NCBI GenBank assembly: GCA_964645045.1
Contig: CAZXYZ010000007.1
Location: 1 to 64,000, forward strand
Source of the DNA: Anammoximicrobium sp964645045
GTDB taxonomy: Bacteria > Planctomycetota > Planctomycetia > Pirellulales > Pirellulaceae
Direction of reading: 5' to 3'
DNA length: 64,000 nt
Every line of letters starts with the position of its first letter. Position 1 is the first letter of the stretch. This document shows positions 1 through 9,068 of the stretch, piece after piece. Below the pieces are notes generated by a model. The model was not told the DNA's origin. It saw only the letters and a list, made by a program, of their open reading frames with translations, and did not search any database. A program made the position numbers and the translations under genes.

Positions 1-52
<52 letters not shown>

Positions 53-56
53 TCAC

Positions 57-821
57 TCAAGCAGCAAGTTCTTCTCGAAACGCATCGCGGTCACTCCATG
101 CGACGGGCGTGACCTCATAACTCTGCAGCGCGTCGAGGACGGCAGGCGACACGGCCTGCTCCGAATCGTTAATCAGCGCCAAGGCCCTCGAATCGGGTGG
201 CCGAACCTCCCGTGTGTCGATCCATGCAAACGCCACAGCTTGGGCTGTATCGCGATTTGGCCGGTTCATGGTCTGAATAATCCGTTCGGGTTGCCGCTTG
301 GACTTGGGGATCACGAAATCGAACAGATGATCGTAGCCGCTCTTGCCCGTGAACTTGACCCTGGACGTGTATCGGATGTCGTGAAGGTCCAGCCATGCGA
401 CCACATCCTCGTAGAAGACGCTCGCGACCGTGGGCGAAGCCAAGTAAAACATGTCGTTGATCGCGAGCATGGCCTGGATCAGATTGTGCTTGCGGAGAGC
501 GAAGTTCTCCGGGGATGCGTGAATCTCCAGCGACGAGCCGTTGAGCTGTACGCCGAATCCGTTGAGCGTCAGCCGCAACAGGTCCCGCCGCTTTTGAGTC
601 TCCAGCTTGCAGCCCGATTGCTCAAGATCTTCAATCGTGTAACCGTCGTCGGTCAGGACGTAGCCGCGATTCGCGCGCTTGGCGTAAATCTGAAGGTAGT
701 CGTTGTGCCGGTCGAGATAAGGCGTGGTAATCTCGATCCACTCTTCGACTTGTCGCAGCGTCGTCTTGTCCCTGAGCCAGGCCAGGTACGTGTCGAGCAA
801 CGCTTGGATTTCTTCTATCAC
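57..821 (-). CDS. DUF1828/DUF1829-like protein
   Basis: A 254-residue soluble protein. The N-terminal half (after the GTG start, MIEEIQALLDTYLAWL...) resembles DUF1828, and the C-terminal half, with a conserved MNRPNRDTAQ block, resembles DUF1829. The GTG start at 821 overlaps the TGA of the upstream gene (GTGA) and has a GGAGG-like ribosome binding site just upstream, so the longer in-frame extension to 896 is unlikely. It is the last gene of the long minus-strand defence operon and is translationally coupled to the DUF6978-like gene. Function is unknown; such proteins are often found with phage or defence genes. Family assignment is from memory of the sequence pattern, not a search. Confidence 0.6.
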   Translation of the reverse strand: MIEEIQALLDTYLAWLRDKTTLRQVEEWIEITTPYLDRHNDYLQIYAKRANRGYVLTDDGYTIEDLEQSGCKLETQKRRDLLRLTLNGFGVQLNGSSLEIHASPENFALRKHNLIQAMLAINDMFYLASPTVASVFYEDVVAWLDLHDIRYTSRVKFTGKSGYDHLFDFVIPKSKRQPERIIQTMNRPNRDTAQAVAFAWIDTREVRPPDSRALALINDSEQAVSPAVLDALQSYEVTPVAWSDRDAFREELAA

Positions 822-1267
822 GTGAACACCCCCCTCTCGATGTTCGGCGGCTTGGTGATGTTGCAGTACGCCATGAAGTCCTGGAGCGTTCGCCAAAGGT
901 CCGAGGTATCAGGGAAACGATCTGAAGGCACGGGCACAGCCCATTTATCGCCAAAGCCGCAGCGATAGAGATGAAGGTGCGGACACGCGATTTCTTCACC
1001 GTCCGGGTTTCGATGCGGCGCTCCGCCAAAGTCAAGTCTCGCGAGCACAATGACTTGGCGGCCCCGCTGCTGGTATTTGCCCTTCAGCAAGTCGATCTTC
1101 CCCCTACTCACGTCAAGCAGGAAGTGCTCCTTCCTGTCCACGGAGACGAGCGGGGCGCAGAAACTCCCGCCCAGACCGGGATAACGGCACCGGTCATCGT
1201 TCTCTCGGACCTTCTCCAACGCAATCAGGGCGTCAGCTTCGGCCTGAGTCAGTTCGGCGTCAGCCAT
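818..1267 (-). CDS. DUF6978-like small protein
   Basis: A 149-residue protein with the pattern expected of the DUF6978 family: an N-terminal helical part (LTQAEADALIALEK), then FLLDVSRG, a central RLDFGGAPHRNPDG segment and HLHLYRCGFGDKWA. It starts 12 bases after the helicase gene and overlaps the DUF1829-like gene by four bases. The two form a tightly coupled pair at the end of the defence operon. No catalytic motif is recognised. It may be an accessory module carried by the Hma locus or a separate two-gene defence unit. Confidence 0.55.
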   Translation of the reverse strand: MADAELTQAEADALIALEKVRENDDRCRYPGLGGSFCAPLVSVDRKEHFLLDVSRGKIDLLKGKYQQRGRQVIVLARLDFGGAPHRNPDGEEIACPHLHLYRCGFGDKWAVPVPSDRFPDTSDLWRTLQDFMAYCNITKPPNIERGVFT

Positions 1268-1279
1268 CCGGCAGTCTCC

Positions 1280-4200
1280 TCAGGTGATTTGGCAATGCGG
1301 CTTTGATACTGCGTAGCAGTCTATCATGGGGGCAGACGGTAGCGATGCAGATTCAGATCCCCTTTCCCCGGCTTCCTTCGCCGCCATGAGCTGGTGCAGG
1401 CGTTCGCCGAGCTTGGTGCGGATGGTGTCGAAGCGGCGGGTCAGGACGTCGCGTTTGGACGCCTTCATCTTCAGGTAGAAATCGTCCTCCGGATGGGGAC
1501 GCGGGAGGGGGCCGCTTATCTGCTTCAAGGCGCCGGCGAAAGGGTACTTGTGCCGCTTCAGCCGCTCGTACGCCTGGTCCGAGAAGTCCACGGGCAGTTG
1601 CTCGGTGTCAAACAGGTCGCGGTTGACGGCCTGGGCCAGCTCGATGTACACCGCTTGCGAGAGGAGCTGCCGTAGCTCCTCGGTCAGCGAGGAAATGTGG
1701 GCCTTGCGGCGTGAATCGGCCGCCTGCGTCTCCCGCGCCATGAGCTGGACGACGGCCGTGTTGAACGTGGACACCATGCTCTGCTGCTGGCTGTCGTCCA
1801 ATGTGACGGCCGAGCCCTTGTCCATGATCTCCTGCAACTCGGTCAGGGTCCGCACCGGAGAGCCGTCCCCGGCGCCGTAGAAGCCTACCAGGGGCCAAGG
1901 GGCTGCTTGCGAACACCGAACTAACGCGCCGGCGGCGGCGCAGTCCGTGGGCGGTTCCACGGCCTGAAGGACCTCTTCCAGCAGGCCGCTGCCGTAGGTC
2001 AGCAGACGCAGCGTGTTGGGGTGTTCGTCGAACAGGTCGGGATTGAAGGTCACCGCCTCCCAGGCCCCGTGCCAGTCCAGCATGTGCGCCCCGCGAATCT
2101 CCGGGTGCGGCTCGAAGCGGCTCCGCATCGCCGCCGACTCGACGATCGACCGCTCCAACTCGGGCAGCGTCACCGGCGACGGCTCGTCGCTGGCGGCCTC
2201 GACCGTGTCGTCCACCAGCTTGTCCAAGTTCAGCGCCGAGATTTCCTTCTCTTGGACACGGCGGTTGATCTCGGCGATTTCCTTGGCGATCAACTCACCA
2301 CGCCGCTTGTCGTTGGCCATCGCCGCCGCCTCGATCACCTTGGCAACCTGGGTGAGAATCGGCTGCAACTCACCCACGACGCTCTCGAAGGACGTGATCC
2401 GCTCGTCGAGCCGCTGGTACACCGTGGCCTCGACGGTGCCGTCGTAGAAGTAGTTGCGAATCCAGACCTTTTGGAACACTTGCCCGATGCGGTCGATACG
2501 GCCGATCCGCTGCTCCACCCGCATCGGGTTCCACGGCATTTCGTAGTTTATCAGCACCCCGCAGGTCTGAAGATTCAACCCCTCGGAGGCCGACTCGGTG
2601 CAAAGCAGGATCTTGATGTCCTGCCGCTCGCGGAAGGCCGTCTTGATGTTCTCCTTGCTGGTGCCCACCCAGTTCTGCCCATCCCAACGCTCGCCGCCAC
2701 GGCCGCTGTAGCAGGCCACCTGGCCGCCGTAGACGTGCCGGAGCTTGTCTCGGAGGTAATCCATCGTGTCCGTGTACTGGGTGAACACGATCACGGAATC
2801 CCGACGCTTGAGCACGTCGGTCAGGTCCCGCGCGAGCTGCTCGAACTTGCTGTCGGTCCCCAGGGCCCGCAAATCGGCAAGGAACCTGGTGACGTACTGG
2901 ATCTCGCCCAGGAACAACGCGGGCACGGAGGCGTCGTCCTGGTCCTCATCCCCCGTGTCGAACAACAGCTCCTCGCTCACGTCCGCGTCCAGGTCTTCCT
3001 GGTCCAGATCGTCATCAGTCAGCAGGTCTGCCTGGGATGCACCCTTCAGGTAGGCCAGCCGGCGTTCCAGGCTTTGCTGGATCGCGTAGAAGCTGCTGGT
3101 CAGACGCCGGCGGTAGACGGTCATGATGAAGCCCAGACCGCGGCGCTCGGCCTCGTATTTCTGGTAGTGGTTGCGGATGTACTTCTCGATCCGCTCGTAC
3201 AGCTCCCATTCCTCCGGCTTCATTTCGATCCATTCGGGCCGTGGCTCCCGATCGGGGACGTTCTCCTTGAGCAGGCCCTGCTTCCGGTACTCGCGCAGCA
3301 GCGGTCGCGTGTTGCGGAAGACGTGCCGCCGCAGCGGTGTGTGTCGGACGGCGAGCTGACGGAGCACGCCTTGGGCCTGGCCGTCGAGCTGCCGGATGAC
3401 GGCTTCGGCGTTGCGGGAGCGGGGCAACCGGCGAAGCTGATCCCACGTGACCGATCCCACGCGCCCCTCGGCAACCCGACAGAACTGTTCGTCCCACTGG
3501 CCGCCGGTGACGAAATAGTCGTCCAGCATCCCGAGCACGAACGTCCAGTCGATGTCCTCGAACGGCTGACGCAGTTCCTCGAAGTATCGCAGGAAACTGC
3601 CCTCGACGCCCCAACGGCCGCCCATACCTAAGAGCTTCAACAGGTCGAAGACCTCCACGGGGTCCACCTGCATCGGCGTGGCCGTCAACAACAGCAAGCC
3701 CCGCGTCTTGGTAGCCAAGCCAGGCCGACCCTCGGTGCCGCCCAGTAGCTCCAGCAGGCGATTGGGCCGGAACAGGTCCTTGTTTAGGAAGTCCTTGCGC
3801 CGGGCGTGGTGCGATTCGTCCACGACCACCAGATCCCAGTCCCAGCCCTCCAGGAGCTGTGCCTGCCGTTCCCGACGCTTCGCCAGGTGGCTGGAGGCTA
3901 AGAAAACGGGATGGGCTTCCCACGGATTGCCGTCATCCTTGCCGGGCACCTCGCGCCCAAAGGCATCCCAGAACGTGCTGCCGTCGTACCGCGGGATGTT
4001 CAGGGCAAACTTCTCGTACAGTTCTTCCTGCCACTGCACCAGGACGCTCTTGGGGACCAGGATCAACACCCGCTTGGCCACGCCCGAGACGATGAGCTGA
4101 CGCAGCGCCACGCCGGCCTCGATGGTCTTCCCCAGCCCGACCTCGTCGCAAAGCATGAACCGTTCGGGGAATCGGCGGATGATCGTATTCGACACCCGAA

Positions 4201-5080
4201 CCTGATGCGGCCAGGGATTGACGGTGCACGTCTCCATGCCCAGTCGGTCGGCGTTCAACAGGAACGGAACGTCTCGCAGGAACTGGAAGACGATCCGTTC
4301 ACGCTGGTTCCCAGCCACCTTGTAGTCGTCATGTTCCTCCTCGATCTCGGTATCCTCGTCGTCAACGCCGAACTCAAAGTCAGGCTGGGACGAAGGCCGG
4401 AACTTGAGCAGCTCCTGTTTGACCGCTTCGGGGATCGGCAAGGCGATCCAGTCCTTTTCCTTCTTGTTCCACAGCCGGTCGAACTTGACGCGGATGTTGG
4501 CCAAGTACGGAGCAGTCTCCCAGGAGTTGAAGACCATGAAGGACTCGTAGTTGTCCTCCAGTGCCGTCGCCGACTCGTTGACGCTGCCCGAAAAACCGAT
4601 CTGGTTCCCGTCCTTGTCCTCGAACAGCCCTTCCTTGGGGTGGTAGTAGCTGTCGGCCTTGCTGGCCGGCAGCGGCCGGCCCTGGGCGTCGGTGGGCAGG
4701 ACTACCTTGATCTCCAACTGGCCAGTGCCGATCAGCCATGCCAGAACCTTCAGGCGGTTTTCAACGTAGTCGCTTTCGGGCAGCACGAGCCGCATCTTCA
4801 TGCGTTCGGCCAGACGTTGTTCCAACAGGGCATGGCCCTGGCCGATGGCATCCACGTCGGCCTCGGACAGGTCAGCGCCGCACAAGAGCCGCATCTTGCC
4901 GCCGTTGAGAATCAGCTTGGTCACGCCGGCCGCAGCTACCGCGAGCATGGTGCTGGAGAAGTAACCGGCAGCCCGATCGTAGCGGACGCTGGCGGCCAGC
5001 GCAGGGATGAAGAACTGCTTGAGCCGGTCATCCTGCGGCCCGTAGCTGATCTTCCAGGCGGTGTCGCGTAACGTGGCCAT
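1280..5080 (-). CDS. PLD-like/SNF2 helicase of an Hma-type anti-phage locus
   Basis: A 1266-residue protein. Residues about 1-220 form a phospholipase-D-like region with an H-x-K-type motif (YYHPKEG near 147) followed by GFSGSVNES. A superfamily 2 SNF2 ATPase follows: Walker A CDEVGLGKTIEAG near 312, DEAH-type DESHH near 420, TATPMQ near 463 and motif VI QRIGRIDRIGQ near 860. The C-terminal 350 residues are helical. The start codon lies three bases after the previous stop. In known loci the same helicase travels with DUF1156 methylase and DUF499 ATPase genes, as here. Inferred role: a DNA translocase or nuclease effector against invading DNA. PLD nuclease activity is uncertain because only one clear HxK-like motif is seen. 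Confidence 0.88.
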   Translation of the reverse strand: MATLRDTAWKISYGPQDDRLKQFFIPALAASVRYDRAAGYFSSTMLAVAAAGVTKLILNGGKMRLLCGADLSEADVDAIGQGHALLEQRLAERMKMRLVLPESDYVENRLKVLAWLIGTGQLEIKVVLPTDAQGRPLPASKADSYYHPKEGLFEDKDGNQIGFSGSVNESATALEDNYESFMVFNSWETAPYLANIRVKFDRLWNKKEKDWIALPIPEAVKQELLKFRPSSQPDFEFGVDDEDTEIEEEHDDYKVAGNQRERIVFQFLRDVPFLLNADRLGMETCTVNPWPHQVRVSNTIIRRFPERFMLCDEVGLGKTIEAGVALRQLIVSGVAKRVLILVPKSVLVQWQEELYEKFALNIPRYDGSTFWDAFGREVPGKDDGNPWEAHPVFLASSHLAKRRERQAQLLEGWDWDLVVVDESHHARRKDFLNKDLFRPNRLLELLGGTEGRPGLATKTRGLLLLTATPMQVDPVEVFDLLKLLGMGGRWGVEGSFLRYFEELRQPFEDIDWTFVLGMLDDYFVTGGQWDEQFCRVAEGRVGSVTWDQLRRLPRSRNAEAVIRQLDGQAQGVLRQLAVRHTPLRRHVFRNTRPLLREYRKQGLLKENVPDREPRPEWIEMKPEEWELYERIEKYIRNHYQKYEAERRGLGFIMTVYRRRLTSSFYAIQQSLERRLAYLKGASQADLLTDDDLDQEDLDADVSEELLFDTGDEDQDDASVPALFLGEIQYVTRFLADLRALGTDSKFEQLARDLTDVLKRRDSVIVFTQYTDTMDYLRDKLRHVYGGQVACYSGRGGERWDGQNWVGTSKENIKTAFRERQDIKILLCTESASEGLNLQTCGVLINYEMPWNPMRVEQRIGRIDRIGQVFQKVWIRNYFYDGTVEATVYQRLDERITSFESVVGELQPILTQVAKVIEAAAMANDKRRGELIAKEIAEINRRVQEKEISALNLDKLVDDTVEAASDEPSPVTLPELERSIVESAAMRSRFEPHPEIRGAHMLDWHGAWEAVTFNPDLFDEHPNTLRLLTYGSGLLEEVLQAVEPPTDCAAAGALVRCSQAAPWPLVGFYGAGDGSPVRTLTELQEIMDKGSAVTLDDSQQQSMVSTFNTAVVQLMARETQAADSRRKAHISSLTEELRQLLSQAVYIELAQAVNRDLFDTEQLPVDFSDQAYERLKRHKYPFAGALKQISGPLPRPHPEDDFYLKMKASKRDVLTRRFDTIRTKLGERLHQLMAAKEAGERGSESASLPSAPMIDCYAVSKPHCQIT

Positions 5081-5083
5081 GTC

Positions 5084-5917
5084 TCAGACTTTGTTTGACG
5101 AAAGGAAATCCCGCGCCTTCTCGGCGGTGGCGTAGTAACTGGGGAAAAGGCGGAGGTAGCCGTAGGCGTCATCACGAGTCACCCTTGGCGGCGTCTCTCG
5201 CGGGTGGCCCAGTTCATTGCGATGAAACCGGATTTGGTTGTAAATCCCCGGGATCTTGATGTCCACATCCTCCGGCCAGCCCGAGGGGCGTCTTGGGGTC
5301 TGGATCTGCTGGAACTTGTTGGCAAGCCAGTCGAGCTTCGGCTTCATTGCGTTTGCGTCGAGCCTCTTCTGGAAGGCCGTCTGCTCAGACGAATCCCTCA
5401 GGGCGGCGAGCAGTGAGTCGCACACGAGCAGGAACACTCGTTCGGCCGCGATGCCCAGCATCATTGTGGAGGCCACCATGGTCCCGCGGCTGTAACAGTC
5501 GAGCGACTCCTTGAGGTAAGCCAGGACCGATGGGTCGGGTGAGGGGACATTTGCCCCTAGCTGCCGGAGATACTCGGATGAGTCGTGCGGCTGGAAATCC
5601 GGCTGGGCTAAGGTCTTCTTGCCGTACTCGGTGAGGTGGAAGAACGGTGGCTCCAGATTGCTGCCTGTTCCTGGGGCTATGACGCCTTCCACGACCAACG
5701 TCCAGTACGTGTCCACCACGATCCGCTTGAAGTCGTCTTGCTCGCGCTCCAAAACAACGACATTGACGAACCCAGCGTTGGATGTCGCGGTGGCGAGTTC
5801 GCTCCACGTCCGCTCCGTTCGCAGACGGTTAAGGAAGGCTCGCCGCACCACGTCGCATACATCCGGCTTGGAGGCGTCGAAACGCAACATTGTCGGGTCA
5901 TTCTCTTGGTCAGCCAT
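5084..5917 (-). CDS. unknown protein with C-terminal HEPN-like R-x4-H motif, embedded in the defence operon
   Basis: A 277-residue protein. ATG at 5917 is chosen over the GTG four codons earlier because AGGTGG lies just upstream of it. The N-terminal half looks like a winged-helix region (RTERTWSELATATSNAGF, then HLTEYGKKTL). The C-terminal half is helical and contains IRFHRNELGHPRE. The R-N-x3-H at residues about 232-237 fits the R-x4-6-H signature of HEPN RNases, and GIAAERVFLLV before it could be another core helix. It sits between the methylase and the helicase, a place where Hma loci carry variable cargo genes. HEPN identity is an inference. Confidence 0.6.
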   Translation of the reverse strand: MADQENDPTMLRFDASKPDVCDVVRRAFLNRLRTERTWSELATATSNAGFVNVVVLEREQDDFKRIVVDTYWTLVVEGVIAPGTGSNLEPPFFHLTEYGKKTLAQPDFQPHDSSEYLRQLGANVPSPDPSVLAYLKESLDCYSRGTMVASTMMLGIAAERVFLLVCDSLLAALRDSSEQTAFQKRLDANAMKPKLDWLANKFQQIQTPRRPSGWPEDVDIKIPGIYNQIRFHRNELGHPRETPPRVTRDDAYGYLRLFPSYYATAEKARDFLSSNKV

Positions 5918-5955
5918 TGTTGCCACCTATCGTCCATCGGCCAACTGTGCAACCG

Positions 5956-8900
5956 CTACTCCTCGTCCTCAACTTCATCCTCCTCGTCTTCGACATCGTC
6001 GTCATCGAAGCCGGCCAGCTTCATCTGCGGGTCCAGCTTGGGCGGCTCCTCTTCCTTGGGCGCCGGCAGGTCATCCCAGAACAGCATGCGCAGGGCGTCC
6101 AGCGTGGTCATCTCGGGCCGGAGGAACTTGCCGGCCTTGTCGCGTGTCGTGGGAATGGCTTCCATCATCGCCTGGACCAGGGCCTTAGTGCGGCTGTCGG
6201 TCCGCAGGCCCTGGCGATCGACGAAGACCTGGCACGCCTTCGATCCCTCTTCGTCATAGATCATCATCGCCGTGTGTAGGGCGTCGATCAGGTGAGGGAA
6301 GGACTTGACATCAGGGTCAACCATGTTCTTCTTGCGACGGTCGCCTGGAAGGCAGAGTACCACGCTCGCCGACTTCTTTGTTACGATCCGCTTGTCCCTT
6401 ACCAGGTCCTCCTCGATGTCTAAACCGAGGGCTATTGCGAGCCTCCGCGCTTCGTCCGCAGGAAACTGTTGGGCACGGAAGGCATCCCAGGCCAGCAAGT
6501 ACCAGTCAGTCACCGGATCAAACACAACAGATCGCCCCAGCAGTAGGCCCCGCTTTCGCAGATCGATCACCTCTTCGCGCGCGAGATCGAGCGCATCGCC
6601 GGGCTTGAGCGGTAGGGGATCGCCCGTCTTTGAATCCGTTTCGCTAGTCAGCACAGGCCAACTTTCTGAGATGATTGACAGCACGGGACCAAACGTGCTG
6701 ATATAGAGGTCAACCCCTTTTATTCCCTGCTGTTCGTACTCAGATGCCTTTTGCCGAGCGGCTTGACGGACTCTGCTCTTCAAATCGTCCCACCAAACGG
6801 GCTCGGATGCGTCTTCACGCTTGCGACATACGAGAAGGATCGTACTAGCCGCGGCGTTTTTCTTTGCCTGATGAAGGCTCTTGTCGCTTTCAGTAGCGAC
6901 TGGCCACGATGCGTCGATACGGAACCCGGCCTTGATCAGAGCCGCACCGAGCGAATCCCAAGCAGCCACCTGCTTGTGGGTAAACATCACCGTCAGCACG
7001 CCATCGTCCGCTAAGACCCGACGCATCTCGCGGAAACAGGCGAGCATCTTGTTGTCGTAGTCCTGTCGGGCAAGGTCTCGCTTCTTCTTTGACTCAGCAA
7101 ACCGAGCAGGGTTGGCAACAGCTTCCTCGTCCTTCGGGGTAAGATTGTCAGCGAAGAAATCAGGGTATAGCCTTTGAAAGCTGCGCCGCCCCCAAACGTA
7201 GAAGAAGTCTGACAGTTCAGCGTAGTTGACATTGTCATAGTACGGAGGATCAACCGTAATCAGTCGAACCGACCCGTCTGCATTAGACAGCCGCTGCGCA
7301 GGTCCTTTGGTAATCCGCAGACGCTGGACGGAGGACTCTGTGGCTCCCTGAAATAACGTCGCTTGCGACGAGCTGACGAGTGCCGAGATGCCAAGATATG
7401 CATCACGAACCTGTTCCACTGCCCACGGCAGAAGGTTCCTAGATGCGTCGAACTCTCCAAAGCTCCACTTGAAAGCGAAGTCGTGGCGAGCAAACGTGTT
7501 GACAATAACGTCTCTGCCGCTGTGCCATCTGATCAACCGTGAGTTGTAGTCCAGGCACTTGTCAAATGCCAACCCGAGGTACGCACTTACCGCTTGGCCG
7601 CGGGCTTCCGGAAGCTCCTGGGCAATCAACGATTGCACCTCGGCAAGTGACTCCAATGCCGTTAAGTGCGACAAGAGTTGTCGCGGGGAAAAAACATCAG
7701 CGAAGCTGGTCGCATCATACTGGGCGGGAGTGTTTCCGTGAGTCCAAGCCTCAGTGTCCATCGGTAATGGCTCGTCGGGAACGAGCCCGGAGGCAGCCCA
7801 AGACATCCTTTTGTCTCGAAGCGATTTAGCCGCACGCGAATACGCATGTTGTTCCTCTTTTGTCGGCGATCGAAATGTAAGACCTTTGCTGGTCTTGATT
7901 GCCACCGCGTATAGTTGCTCAGACATGCGACCAGCCTTCGCGTGAGCCTTTATCATAGCGTTGGTGAGGGCATCTCCAGTCCACGGGCTAGTCGCCGTTC
8001 CGCGTTTAACAGTGCCTTTGTCAGGTCGGATTTTTTCACACGCACGCTTCCCTCGCACAATCTGGAATCGGCATTGATCCGATTCTTCGTCGGCGATCAG
8101 CTCTACAGCGATGGGTTCATCAGCTTTCTTCCTCAGCCACCAGTTCGGCGATAACGGAATCGGCTTGCCTGTCACCGGACATGGCACAGTTCGTGCCCAA
8201 ACGTAACAGAAAATGGTCTCGTCCTTGTTAGTGAGTGGGAAGAAGGGCTCAAGACGCTGACGGACCAAGTCACACCACATTCTGCCATACCGAACGATGT
8301 CTTCGGCTAGCGACGAGCCGAAGCGGGCCGGGTACTCGAGTGTGGCCTTTAGGATGACGCTCGCCACAGGATTCAGTTCGTTGGCATGGACCGTCAAGCC
8401 GATACGCAGTGCCTCGAACGGTATGCTCCCGCCGCCGGACATTGGATCGCAAAACGTGATTTCACGAGTTCCCCAGGTCCACTCAAGAAGATCGTAAAGG
8501 GTTCGGAGCTGATCGTCGTTCGGATTGTACGTGAACGCCCGTGGGTAACCGTACGGGATGCTGACCCCCATGTCGTTCGGTAGCCCTTCTTTCCATTCCT
8601 TCGGCAGACTGGCTATGATCGCCGGCGTCAGCTTGATTCCTTGTGTCTTGGCCCAGTCGATGATTCTGCGACTGGCCGACGGTTTTCCGTGAATACCGAC
8701 AATCCCCGAGAACCACTTCTTGTACATGTCGAATGTCTGGAAGCGTTTGAGTAGTTTCTGGGGCCACGGACGGATATCATCATCGTGCTCAGTCGGATAC
8801 GCTGGGAGCAGGCTAGCCAGGATCGCAGCGCGACTGGCAGTCAGCGGTCGTCGAGCCCACCAGACATGCAGAAAGTACAGCGGCGGCAACGCGGACGAGG

Positions 8901-8991
8901 CGCCCCGCTCCCGCATACACTCTGCCCCGATCTCGGCAATCGGGAGCCACTGCTCGATCAACACCTTGGGCCGATCTGTCTCGCTCTTCAT
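5956..8991 (-). CDS. DUF1156 DNA methyltransferase (Hma methylase)
   Basis: A 1011-residue protein. The N-terminus (PLYFLHVWWARRPLTASRAA) is the DUF1156 signature. S-adenosylmethionine motif I (DPMSGGGSIPFEA) lies near residue 182 and catalytic motif IV (DPPYYDN) near 581. An acidic tail of Asp and Glu closes the protein. It likely methylates an amino group of adenine or cytosine in DNA for self-marking. The ribosome binding site GAGG lies upstream of the ATG. It lies between the DUF262 gene and the HEPN-like gene in one operon. Confidence 0.92.
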   Translation of the reverse strand: MKSETDRPKVLIEQWLPIAEIGAECMRERGASSALPPLYFLHVWWARRPLTASRAAILASLLPAYPTEHDDDIRPWPQKLLKRFQTFDMYKKWFSGIVGIHGKPSASRRIIDWAKTQGIKLTPAIIASLPKEWKEGLPNDMGVSIPYGYPRAFTYNPNDDQLRTLYDLLEWTWGTREITFCDPMSGGGSIPFEALRIGLTVHANELNPVASVILKATLEYPARFGSSLAEDIVRYGRMWCDLVRQRLEPFFPLTNKDETIFCYVWARTVPCPVTGKPIPLSPNWWLRKKADEPIAVELIADEESDQCRFQIVRGKRACEKIRPDKGTVKRGTATSPWTGDALTNAMIKAHAKAGRMSEQLYAVAIKTSKGLTFRSPTKEEQHAYSRAAKSLRDKRMSWAASGLVPDEPLPMDTEAWTHGNTPAQYDATSFADVFSPRQLLSHLTALESLAEVQSLIAQELPEARGQAVSAYLGLAFDKCLDYNSRLIRWHSGRDVIVNTFARHDFAFKWSFGEFDASRNLLPWAVEQVRDAYLGISALVSSSQATLFQGATESSVQRLRITKGPAQRLSNADGSVRLITVDPPYYDNVNYAELSDFFYVWGRRSFQRLYPDFFADNLTPKDEEAVANPARFAESKKKRDLARQDYDNKMLACFREMRRVLADDGVLTVMFTHKQVAAWDSLGAALIKAGFRIDASWPVATESDKSLHQAKKNAAASTILLVCRKREDASEPVWWDDLKSRVRQAARQKASEYEQQGIKGVDLYISTFGPVLSIISESWPVLTSETDSKTGDPLPLKPGDALDLAREEVIDLRKRGLLLGRSVVFDPVTDWYLLAWDAFRAQQFPADEARRLAIALGLDIEEDLVRDKRIVTKKSASVVLCLPGDRRKKNMVDPDVKSFPHLIDALHTAMMIYDEEGSKACQVFVDRQGLRTDSRTKALVQAMMEAIPTTRDKAGKFLRPEMTTLDALRMLFWDDLPAPKEEEPPKLDPQMKLAGFDDDDVEDEEDEVEDEE

Positions 8992-9068
8992 CGTTAACCT
9001 CGCTTCTAAGTTGACTTCGTCTACAGCAGCGACTTGATCGTCATCACCTGATCCCGATTATCCTGACC

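Noticed and set aside
2021..3631. 536-residue plus-strand frame inside the helicase gene
   Set aside because: It is an antisense frame of a GC-rich gene with clear SNF2 motifs on the other strand.
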